Source of the DNA: a virus
Length of the DNA stretch: 64,000 nt
Reading direction: 5' to 3' (one strand)
IMG/VR virus record: IMGVR_UViG_3300046453_000063
Coordinates: 99,995 to 163,994 of that record
Each line of letters begins with the position of its first letter. The stretch's first letter is position 1. Below, in pieces: positions 57,586 through 64,000 of the stretch. The position numbers were made by a program, and so were the translations under genes. The notes under the pieces are model-generated. The model made no database searches, was not told where the DNA came from, and worked only from the letters and a program-made list of their open reading frames with translations.

Positions 57586-57792
57586 TTGAAAGAGAGCAAT
57601 CAGAAACTTTATATAGTTACCGTTCAATATTCCAAAGAAGACAATGATCCAATGAGCGAAATGGTTATTAAGATATTCCCGTGTAGCACGTATGGAACAG
57701 CACAACAATTCGAAAGTTATTTTAGAAAAAATATGTCAAGCACGCAATTATATGATATAGGAATTACAGAAAGTCCGATTTACGATATCTAA
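57586..57792 (+). CDS. Small hypothetical protein, TTG start
   Basis: 68 residues from a TTG at 57586, 9 nt after AAAAGGAG. LYIVTVQYSKEDNDPMSEMV then GTAQQFESYFRKN; strand-strand-helix. Unknown. Confidence 0.5.
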   Translation: MKESNQKLYIVTVQYSKEDNDPMSEMVIKIFPCSTYGTAQQFESYFRKNMSSTQLYDIGITESPIYDI

Positions 57793-57821
57793 ACGAAATG
57801 GATCAAGAGAGGATGAATAGT

Positions 57822-57971
57822 ATGAAGGAACGTCATGAAAAAATTATCACCAGCGAAGAACTTGTGAACATTATTGAAATTCACTATGGAGAAAAATTTG
57901 ATGACTACGAAGTCCACATAGATGAAGATGAACATATAGTAACTGAAGTACACTTTTTTAGGAATATTTAA
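57822..57971 (+). CDS. Small acidic protein
   Basis: 49 residues, ATG at 57822 after AGAGAGGATGAATAGT. Contains TSEELVNIIEIHYGEKFDDY and an Asp/Glu-rich strand. Unknown. Confidence 0.45.
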   Translation: MKERHEKIITSEELVNIIEIHYGEKFDDYEVHIDEDEHIVTEVHFFRNI

Positions 57972-58020
57972 GATACGAAATTTAATAAATGAATCTTTCA
58001 TTAAGAAAGGAGTAGAGATA

Positions 58021-58251
58021 TTGAAAGAAATTATATTTGAAAATGGGAGCAAAATTCAGCTTACTACATCCAGTATGAGTATAAGAGGTAAAGGTTATCA
58101 TTTCGGTGTTGATTTGAATCGTCAACAAATGAACTTATGTAATGGAACAGGTCAAATTGGTTATGCGGTTGATATTGAAGATTTCTGCCCTTGTCCTGGA
58201 TGTGAAGCATGTGAAAATGATGAGTGGAAAGCAGGAGAAGATGAAAACTAA
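58021..58251 (+). CDS. Small Cys-rich hypothetical protein, TTG start
   Basis: 76 residues; TTG behind AAAGGAGTAGAGATA. Beta-rich body and a Cys cluster near the end (DFCPCPGCEACEND), possibly a metal site. Overlaps the next gene by 11 bp. Confidence 0.55.
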   Translation: MKEIIFENGSKIQLTTSSMSIRGKGYHFGVDLNRQQMNLCNGTGQIGYAVDIEDFCPCPGCEACENDEWKAGEDEN

Positions 58252-58426
58252 AGAATCAATGGCATATGTAAATATGATTAAAGAAGTCCTTGACCGCAAC
58301 TATGGAAAAGAAGTTGTATTCTATAATGATGGTGAATGGTATTCCAGAGATCATTGTAGAAGAATTACGGTTGAAGAGCTGAGAGAGTACTTGCTAAAGA
58401 ATACATATATCGGCGATGAATATTAA
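58241..58426 (+). CDS. Small hypothetical protein
   Basis: 61 residues from the ATG at 58241, inside the end of the previous gene (AGGAGAAG site). Contains MIKEVLDRNYGKEVVFYNDG. Unknown. Confidence 0.5.
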   Translation: MKTKESMAYVNMIKEVLDRNYGKEVVFYNDGEWYSRDHCRRITVEELREYLLKNTYIGDEY

Positions 58427-58471
58427 AAGCTGACGAAATCATCATTTCATAAAGAAAAAGGAGAGTGTTAG

Positions 58472-58957
58472 ATGAAAATATTGAACAAGATTAGATGGTT
58501 TTGTGAAGATAAATGGTGGAATATTCAGCATTATTTCGAAGTAATGAGATGTAAAAGATTGTATTCAGATTATGAAGACAATGAATATAATATCGGTTCG
58601 CTTAAACATATATGGGGAGTAACATCCTGGGATAATCTAAGCGGTAGTGATTCGAATTTGCATACGATGAATGATATTGAAATTACATACGACAGAAAAA
58701 GTAAACTATATGGACTTAATATCGAAACACATTACATGTTCAATAAACAAAACGGAGAAAGCGTATATCTTACGGATCTTCTGAGCGCATTTACAACTTT
58801 TATGGATGCAAATGGATATTCAAAAGAATATCGATTCCCTTTATTCTGTGGAACCCCTACCATTACAGCGTCTGCGGAGTCAATTGAAGAACTGTATACT
58901 AACTTTAAACTCTTTGTATCGGGATATTGTGCGGTTTATGAAGATAGCATAAAATAA
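58472..58957 (+). CDS. Hypothetical protein
   Basis: 161 residues, ATG after AAAGGAGAGTGTTAG. N-terminal aromatic/basic helix (IRWFCEDKWWNIQHYFEVMR), then a mixed region with ETHYMFNKQNGESVYLTDLL. No family recognised. Confidence 0.5.
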   Translation: MKILNKIRWFCEDKWWNIQHYFEVMRCKRLYSDYEDNEYNIGSLKHIWGVTSWDNLSGSDSNLHTMNDIEITYDRKSKLYGLNIETHYMFNKQNGESVYLTDLLSAFTTFMDANGYSKEYRFPLFCGTPTITASAESIEELYTNFKLFVSGYCAVYEDSIK

Positions 58958-58987
58958 AACTTTTATCAAGAAAGGGGAATATCTGCT

Positions 58988-59275
58988 CTGATTAAAAATA
59001 GTGATTATATAAAATGTGACAACGGAAAGAGCTATCACATCATCGACAATTGGGACGACAAGAATCATCGCTGGAACAATAAATATAATTACAGACTGGT
59101 CGAAAATGGTGAAGCGGTAAACGAGGTTAGTAGCTTGCATATTAACGACTGTTTTAAGTTTGGAGAATCAATTTGTGTTGGCGAACTATATAATAGAAGC
59201 CCAGAATTCGCAAAAATACTAGAAGTATATGATTTATTAGGTAGACTAAAACATACATATGAAAGTAGGAAATAA
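58988..59275 (+). CDS. Hypothetical protein with probable CTG start
   Basis: A 95-codon open frame with protein-like content (YHIIDNWDDKNHRWNNKYNY, CFKFGESICVGELYNRSPEF) that fills the gap between neighbours. It has no ATG, GTG or TTG near its beginning. AAAGGGG lies about 10 nt before CTG 58988 (ATT 58991 is the alternative). It ends two bases before the next ATG. Function unknown. Confidence 0.55.
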   Translation: MIKNSDYIKCDNGKSYHIIDNWDDKNHRWNNKYNYRLVENGEAVNEVSSLHINDCFKFGESICVGELYNRSPEFAKILEVYDLLGRLKHTYESRK

Positions 59276-59277
59276 TA

Positions 59278-59565
59278 ATGGCAATTTATACAGCAGCAGA
59301 AAAAGAAACAGTTTGTGTAACTGATGAAGAGGGCAAAGTGTGGAAAATCTACACCATGTCAAAACCCAAAATTACGAAAATGCTCAAAGCGGGATTTGTA
59401 CCAGTAAAAGTTGACGAAGAAGGTGGTCACTTCTTTGAAGTAGAAGATAATCAAGTATCATTTAGAGCAAAAAGTACACGAGTGGTAAGTCAAGAACAGA
59501 AAGATGCTGCTTCGGAACGGTTTAAACAAATGTGGAAAGATAAACTTAATCAAGAGGAGGCTTAA
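59278..59565 (+). CDS. Hypothetical protein
   Basis: 95 residues; ATG after AGGAAATAATA. Contains CVTDEEGKVWKIYTMSKPKI and a basic C-terminal helix (DAASERFKQMWKDKLN). Unknown. Confidence 0.55.
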   Translation: MAIYTAAEKETVCVTDEEGKVWKIYTMSKPKITKMLKAGFVPVKVDEEGGHFFEVEDNQVSFRAKSTRVVSQEQKDAASERFKQMWKDKLNQEEA

Positions 59566-59566
59566 T

Positions 59567-59935
59567 ATGGACGTTGAAACTAAAGTTAGAACTGAATCAC
59601 AACGACTGAAAATCCTTAATCTGCTGCGGTCTGCCGGGAATGACGGTGTAACCAATGTGGATTTGGTCAAGGTCGCTCTGCGATACAGCGCAAGAATCCA
59701 GGAGATGTATGTTGCTGGGTACGAAATCAATGTTGAAGAATTGGCTGGCGGTTTGACTAAGTATGTATTGGTAAAAGAGCCTGAGACAAAGAAAAGTAAA
59801 CCAGATAAGGCGCTGAATGTTTTGGTTGAAGGCATTAAGAATAAATATAATGGTAATATAAGTGTGGAACAATTGATTGAGGAGTTGAACAATAACAATT
59901 TTACTGTGAGACGCAATATTGGGACGTTTTGCTAA
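59567..59935 (+). CDS. Phage helix-turn-helix protein
   Basis: 122 residues from the ATG at 59567 behind GAGGAGGCTTAAT. SQRLKILNLLRSAGNDGVTN, VDLVKVALRYSARIQEMY and AGYEINVEE form the winged helix module common in phage proteins that controls gene order-specific transcription or replication. C-terminal half polar helical. One base after the previous stop. Confidence 0.6.
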   Translation: MDVETKVRTESQRLKILNLLRSAGNDGVTNVDLVKVALRYSARIQEMYVAGYEINVEELAGGLTKYVLVKEPETKKSKPDKALNVLVEGIKNKYNGNISVEQLIEELNNNNFTVRRNIGTFC

Positions 59936-59955
59936 ATTGAAAAGGGGATGATTAT

Positions 59956-60639
59956 TTGAGTAATAGTCCAAGAGCAATTGAGGATTTTAAAGGTATCTGC
60001 TTTAAGTGCCTGAAAAAGAAAATCACGGCAATATACTCTCTATATAGAAGCAATTACGGAAGTAGTTTTGATAACAATTATACATATATGCAAATCTGCG
60101 ATGAGTGTAAGCCTAAAGATATTAAAAAATGGTTTGATGAAGAGCCTGAATTGATTGACGGATGGTGCGAAGATTATAAATATGAAGATTGTATTATTGA
60201 ATTTGTTGATACATTTTCAGTCGAGGGGCAGGAATTATTCTGGAATAGATGTGCTTACGGAGCTTGTTCCCATACCATGGAGAGCCAAGATTGGATCGAG
60301 AAGAAATTGGGAACTCTTCCAGACGAAATATATGAACAATATGGGATGTATTCACCTAAGACTATTAGATTATACAGGGAAAGATTCCCAACATGTAATC
60401 ATCCTATAAATATAATATATAGTGATAAATCAAAAGGGTGCTGGTGCGTGTTCGATGCTAGCGGAGAATATGATCAAAAGGCAGAAGAATATAATATTTC
60501 TGGTGAATGTGCAAGTTGTCAGCATTTTGTTGAACGGAATGAACCATTAAAGAACATGACAAGTAAAGAGTTTGAACTGTACAAAAAGTACTTCATAGGA
60601 AAGATGAAATACCTTGAATTAAGAGATAAGTTTGAATGA
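59956..60639 (+). CDS. Cys-rich hypothetical protein, TTG start
   Basis: 227 residues; TTG behind GGGGATGATTAT. Several Cys pairs: CFKCLKKK, CDECKP near 45-50, CNHP and CECASC-like SGECASCQHFVERNE near 200, so probably binds zinc at more than one place. No family recognised. Confidence 0.55.
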   Translation: MSNSPRAIEDFKGICFKCLKKKITAIYSLYRSNYGSSFDNNYTYMQICDECKPKDIKKWFDEEPELIDGWCEDYKYEDCIIEFVDTFSVEGQELFWNRCAYGACSHTMESQDWIEKKLGTLPDEIYEQYGMYSPKTIRLYRERFPTCNHPINIIYSDKSKGCWCVFDASGEYDQKAEEYNISGECASCQHFVERNEPLKNMTSKEFELYKKYFIGKMKYLELRDKFE

Positions 60640-60672
60640 AAGGAGAATTTGATCAAGAAATGAGGTGCGGAT

Positions 60673-60879
60673 ATCGTTCATTATTTGATTTCACTATTGA
60701 TATTTAGCATTGTATTAACTTTGATTTTGGGCGTTATGGAGGGAACTATAACACCAAAAAAGATATATAAAGATACATTATTGATTTTTGCTTGTTGTGT
60801 CTTAATGATCATAGGGATGATATTGTTTGTTTCTGTAACTGCCTTAATATTGGGATTTTTGTTGTGGTTGGTAATTTAA
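60673..60879 (+). CDS. Small membrane protein, start uncertain (possible ATC)
   Basis: Two or three hydrophobic segments (LISLLIFSIVLTLILGV; TLLIFACCVLMIIGMILFV; ALILGFLLWLVI). The first conventional start is TTG 60685, but GAGGTG is 18-20 nt away from it; ATC at 60673 would have normal spacing and adds four residues. Function unknown. Confidence 0.5.
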   Translation: MVHYLISLLIFSIVLTLILGVMEGTITPKKIYKDTLLIFACCVLMIIGMILFVSVTALILGFLLWLVI

Positions 60880-60903
60880 AAATATAAAACAAAGGAGTAG
60901 TTT

Positions 60904-61206
60904 ATGAATATGAAAGTATTTCGAGTAAACGATTGTGATTGTGTGGTAGCCGAGACCCCAAAAGAAGCTCAAGAATGGTATATGAAAGAGTATCGAACTC
61001 AAGCAGACGAATGTGACGGAGCAGATGAAGTTGCTTGGGATAGTGAAATGTGGGTTGATATTAACGATGTTGCAGAAGAGGAAAGAAAAAATATAAAAGA
61101 GGTCAGCGATAATGGTGAACTTGCTTCAATGACGTATGAATGGGTGTATACAAAACTTTATCAAGACAGAGAAGTGCCATTTCATATTTCTAGTACAGAG
61201 TTTTAA
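60904..61206 (+). CDS. Hypothetical acidic protein
   Basis: 100 residues; ATG after AAAGGAGTAGTTT. FRVNDCDCVVAETPKEAQEWYMKEY is the strand-helix pattern of a small family common in Bacillus phages; rest acidic. Unknown role. Confidence 0.55.
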   Translation: MNMKVFRVNDCDCVVAETPKEAQEWYMKEYRTQADECDGADEVAWDSEMWVDINDVAEEERKNIKEVSDNGELASMTYEWVYTKLYQDREVPFHISSTEF

Positions 61207-61219
61207 AGGGGATCAAAAA

Positions 61220-61342
61220 ATGAGCGATATGAATATAAAGGTTAATGGGAATGCTTCATCAAGAACCTCAAAGCGCTATCTGGAAATCTTAATCAGGTCA
61301 ATCGAAAACTGTGTTGCGTTGGAAAAGACACTAAAGAAATAA
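61220..61342 (+). CDS. Very small hypothetical protein
   Basis: 40 residues; ATG at 61220 after AAAGGGGATCAAAAA. Basic helix (SSRTSKRYLEILIRSIENC). Unknown. Confidence 0.45.
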   Translation: MSDMNIKVNGNASSRTSKRYLEILIRSIENCVALEKTLKK

Positions 61343-61382
61343 TACATAAAATTGTGACTTTAAGCAGAGAGGAAAGATTCAA

Positions 61383-61760
61383 ATGTGTAAACATGGAACT
61401 TATATTGATGTAGAAGTCATCAACAAGCAAAATGGTCGGGTGGTTAAAATTGATGCATGTATTGCAGATGAAATTCAAACACTCAATAATTTGGGTGTTG
61501 TAACTTTAGGATGCTGTTGCGGTCACGGTAATGCTGGCAAGATTATCGAGTGGGCGAATGGCTTTGGGGAGTGGAAGGGGCATGATTATCCGCCACATAC
61601 GTTGATAGATCAGAAGAGTATTGAAGATGTGAAAGAGTTGGGATATCGTCCGTTCCCCTACTATTATGCGGATGGAGAACATAATGGAGTATGGCAGATG
61701 TATCTAAAAACAGGGTGTGTTACCGAAGAAGATGTTGAGGGATGGCATAATAGAAAGTGA
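61383..61760 (+). CDS. Conserved phage protein with CCCGHG motif
   Basis: 125 residues. CKHGTYIDVEVINKQNGRVV, CIADEIQTLNNLGVVTLGCC-CGHGN and KELGYRPFPYYYADGE belong to a family common in Bacillus phages with unknown function; the Cys/His cluster suggests a metal site. ATG after GAGGAAAGATTCAA. Confidence 0.6.
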   Translation: MCKHGTYIDVEVINKQNGRVVKIDACIADEIQTLNNLGVVTLGCCCGHGNAGKIIEWANGFGEWKGHDYPPHTLIDQKSIEDVKELGYRPFPYYYADGEHNGVWQMYLKTGCVTEEDVEGWHNRK

Positions 61761-61777
61761 TTGTATATTGTATTTTA

Positions 61778-61804
61778 ATAAAAAAGACCTCATTGAGAGG
61801 TCTT
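61778..61804 (-). terminator. Intrinsic terminator, leftward
   Basis: AAGACCTC / GAGGTCTT stem; on the minus strand it is followed by TTTTTT, so it ends the leftward gene at 61815. Confidence 0.8.
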
Positions 61805-61814
61805 AGGTTATCGA

Positions 61815-62159
61815 TTATAGGGCATTTACGAAGTCTTCAAGTTCCTGGAGAGAAGGAGCGACCTTGTAAAAGAATATCCCATTGCCATCTGCCATCTGTA
61901 CTTCTTTCCATGGAGCACTTTCATACATCATTGCAATTGCCAATGGATCACCTTCCTTACGAAATCTTACTCTGTCAGGCTGGGTGATACATAGATAAGA
62001 CTTACCACTTTCGTGAGCTAGAGTCATAAATAGTGAATATTTCCCTTGTGTGCCAAGTATGGCAAGATTGGCAGGATAGAATACAGTGTTGCCGCATGGA
62101 GTTGGCAGAGAGATCATATCTCTGACTTGCTGACTTGGAGGAAGATTACCTTGATTCAC
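61815..62159 (-). CDS. Leftward hypothetical protein in a rightward block
   Basis: 114 residues from a GTG at 62159, 7 nt after AAAGAGGG; an ATG at 62177 has no site and would leave almost no leader after the -10. Contains MISLPTPCGNTVFYPANLA, YLCITQPDRVRFRKEGD and an acidic C-terminus. It has its own promoter and terminator, like an inserted moron gene that might be expressed in the lysogen. No family recognised. Confidence 0.6.
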   Translation of the reverse strand: MNQGNLPPSQQVRDMISLPTPCGNTVFYPANLAILGTQGKYSLFMTLAHESGKSYLCITQPDRVRFRKEGDPLAIAMMYESAPWKEVQMADGNGIFFYKVAPSLQELEDFVNAL

Positions 62160-62189
62160 AATAATACCCTCTTTCATTTTTTGGTAAAT

Positions 62190-62236
62190 AGAGTATATAT
62201 GGAAATGAGAGTAAAGTAAATATATTTAATTTTAAA
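62190..62236 (-). promoter_or_regulatory. Promoter of the leftward gene, near a degenerate repeat element
   Basis: Minus strand: -35 TTTACT, 17 bp, -10 TATACT just upstream of the gene; the AAATATATTTAC around 62214-62230 resembles the repeat element in part. Confidence 0.45.
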
Positions 62237-62270
62237 CAAAATCTAAACTTAATAAGAATGGGAGACAATA

Positions 62271-63338
62271 ATGTATAACGAACCTGATTACTATGACTAT
62301 GAGCACGAACCATCAGAAATTGAAAATGTGTTTACATCTATAGTTGATGCTGAAGTAAACAAACGCACATCAAAGTATTTTGAAAAAATGAAACAACTTG
62401 AAGAACAACATGAAAAAGATGTGCTTCGAGTGCTGGAATTGGCAAACGAAAGAGATGAGTTGAAAAAGACTCATAAACAAGGCGAAGCATTTAGTGTATT
62501 TAAGTCACAGATTAATGATAAAAATATTGAGAATGTGTGTTCATTCCTGAATCTTGAAAAAATCAACATTGATTTTAGCGGAATGCATAGCGATCAAATT
62601 CCAGCGTGGTTCAGATTGGTTGCCAAGCACTATCCAGATCGTGATAAAGTTTTCTCTCTCCTGGATTTGTTTGAGATCAATTATCCCGATTGGGCTAAAA
62701 CATTCAAGATGCCGTTTGATTATGGTGAAGAAGAGCTTGATTTAATCTTTTCAAAGATCGGAAGGATGTACGTTTGCAATAGTTGTATCTTCAGCGACAA
62801 TATGGGATTCTTTTATACTTACTATTCAAGACATAAGAATCTTAATACATTGTTTGAAAGAGAATCTTCTGTTGAAATTCCATGGAACCTGTTTCTACAA
62901 AACAAACTTTTGGCAACAGAAAAGTATTTTGCAAGAATCATTGAATCGTTAAAACGAAAAGAAAGTCGTTCTGATTATTTTTATAAGATTCAAGATTATC
63001 AAGAGTTGTCTCCAGAACAAGCAGAAAGAATGTTTGATTTTCTGCCAATGAATAATTTATATGATATTCATAAAAGATTCATTGAGCTTAACAATGATAT
63101 TGTTAAAAAGAAACCAGAATTAGCGATTATATATAAAGACAAAATGAGTGACAATCAATACTCAAGCTTTTATTATTTGAACTTCCCTATTGAGATGCAA
63201 AAAGACTTTATCAGAAATTACAGAGGGATGGGGAGATATGAGTCTAAATTTGATCTTGTAAAAAAGATGAATATCTCAAAGAAAGAAAAATTAGCATTTC
63301 TACAAGAGATTAATGAACAAATGTTGCGAGAAAAATAA
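62271..63338 (+). CDS. Hypothetical protein with N-terminal coiled coil
   Basis: 355 residues; ATG after GGGAGACAATA. Acidic Tyr-rich start (YNEPDYYDYEHEPSE), a coiled coil at 35-75 (KYFEKMKQLEEQHEKDVLRV), then an all-helical body with a CNSCIFSDN motif near 165. No family recognised. It precedes the Gp157 gene and may share its recombination-related function. Confidence 0.55.
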   Translation: MYNEPDYYDYEHEPSEIENVFTSIVDAEVNKRTSKYFEKMKQLEEQHEKDVLRVLELANERDELKKTHKQGEAFSVFKSQINDKNIENVCSFLNLEKINIDFSGMHSDQIPAWFRLVAKHYPDRDKVFSLLDLFEINYPDWAKTFKMPFDYGEEELDLIFSKIGRMYVCNSCIFSDNMGFFYTYYSRHKNLNTLFERESSVEIPWNLFLQNKLLATEKYFARIIESLKRKESRSDYFYKIQDYQELSPEQAERMFDFLPMNNLYDIHKRFIELNNDIVKKKPELAIIYKDKMSDNQYSSFYYLNFPIEMQKDFIRNYRGMGRYESKFDLVKKMNISKKEKLAFLQEINEQMLREK

Positions 63339-63441
63339 ACTTCATAAAAGATAGGTTTTATCAAGTTTTTCGGGTGTTCTTAAGTAAGAAAACAAGAGTA
63401 TTCAAGAGTAAAATAGAGAATAAGGGAGATTGAATATACAT

Positions 63442-63963
63442 ATGCCATCACTTTACCAACTTTCGGAGAAATATAAGTTTTTGAATGAATATGTTGACGC
63501 TGCACTTAGTAATGAGGAAATTGAAGAAGATGATCTTCAAGCCTATAAAGATACTTTGGAATTTATCGAAGATGAAATTGATACCAAGTCAGAAAACATT
63601 GTTAAATTCATTACAAATTTGAATGGCGACATTGCTGCCTATAAAACAGAAGAAGAACGACTAGCCAAGAAGCGTAAATATCTTGAAAATAAACAAAAAT
63701 GGCTGAAGGAATATCTGCAAGGATTCTTGGAATTGAATAACATTGACACGGTAAATGCAGGAACATTTAAAATTAAATTATGTAAAACTAATCCATCTGC
63801 CGATGTTTTGGATGAAAATAAAGTGCCGGATAAATACAAAGTCAAGCAGCCAGATAAAATTGATAAGAAACTTTTGCTTGCTGATTTGAAGAAATTACAA
63901 GAGGGAGAGGTTATTGAGGGAGCAACATTAATTAGCGACAAGAAGCACATTAAAATTTCATAG
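63442..63963 (+). CDS. Siphovirus Gp157 family protein
   Basis: 173 residues from the ATG at 63442; GGGAG is 13 nt upstream and a TTG at 63430 abuts it. LYQLSEKYKFLNEYVDAA, EDDLQAYKDTLEFIEDEIDT, YKTEEERLAKKRKYLENKQK and WLKEYLQGFLELNNID reproduce the Gp157 pattern (helical N-terminal half, basic linker, beta C-terminus). Gp157 proteins accompany SSB/Sak4-type recombination genes in siphophages; in Streptococcus phages the family was linked to phage resistance phenotypes, mechanism unknown. Confidence 0.82.
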   Translation: MPSLYQLSEKYKFLNEYVDAALSNEEIEEDDLQAYKDTLEFIEDEIDTKSENIVKFITNLNGDIAAYKTEEERLAKKRKYLENKQKWLKEYLQGFLELNNIDTVNAGTFKIKLCKTNPSADVLDENKVPDKYKVKQPDKIDKKLLLADLKKLQEGEVIEGATLISDKKHIKIS

Positions 63964-64000
63964 ACAAGCTAGAATTTTTATCAATTATAAACTATAATAT

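Overview
The window is a stretch of a temperate tailed phage or prophage of low-GC Gram-positive bacteria (Bacillales), related to Bacillus phage SPbeta. The relationship rests on gene content and order: a leftward block of capsid-protease-like gene, portal, large terminase, YonJ-like phosphoesterase, YonK, PhoH, HU and a single-chain YonO-type RNA polymerase, followed elsewhere by an MrpR (YopR)-like repressor, a tyrosine recombinase like YopP, a 3D-domain protein like YorM and a Gp157 protein. AT-rich DNA, strong AGGAGG-type ribosome sites, frequent TTG/GTG starts, Bacillus-type LexA boxes and an SSB tail of the Bacillus type agree with that host range.

Layout. 1-14.25 kb (leftward): head/packaging genes with two different homing-endonuclease genes inserted, PhoH, a structured-RNA candidate, HU and the YonO-like polymerase. 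14.25-14.6 kb: divergent sigma-A-type promoters, each carrying a copy of a repeated AT-rich element. 14.6-18.6 kb (rightward): tyrosine recombinase, RecD-like helicase, winged-helix putative replication initiator. 18.6-20.4 kb: no genes; four 22-bp iterons plus an inverted copy (putative origin), a terminator, a ~440-nt tract almost free of C, and a reversal of G/C strand bias. 20.4-42.4 kb (rightward): dozens of small, mostly unknown genes in short units, nearly all behind the same promoter-plus-repeat element; recognisable items are an SF2-like ATPase, an LPD29-type protein, zinc-finger proteins, a DUF4258 protein, an interrupted DUF262 gene and a catalytic-domain-less recombinase-like protein. 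42.4-51 kb: lysogeny and communication block. 51-64 kb (rightward): replication and nucleotide metabolism (OB-fold proteins, SSB, AAA ATPase, guanylate-kinase-like, Gp157) among many small genes.

How it may work. The repeated element (consensus about TTTAATnAATAAATATATG, usually running into a TTGAC -35 box with a -10 box 17 bp on) occurs about 20 times and is the best candidate operator for the MrpR-like repressor at 47.3-48.3 kb. The leftward copy at 14.4 kb would control the YonO-like polymerase, which would then transcribe the late block. Directly downstream of mrpR is a four-gene peptide-signalling module: a multi-pass membrane protein, an AgrB-type peptide processor, a 44-residue AgrD-like precursor lacking the usual Cys, and a stand-alone LytTR DNA-binding protein. 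Its promoter is followed by an inverted copy of the repeat element. A LexA (SOS) box lies over the start of the next transcript and a second one fronts a lone MazF-like toxin gene. This is the most exciting item: an SPbeta-type phage in which an agr/LytTR-type peptide system, rather than arbitrium, may inform the lysis-lysogeny decision. No AimR-like gene is visible in this window.

All calls come from reading the sequence; no database search was possible.
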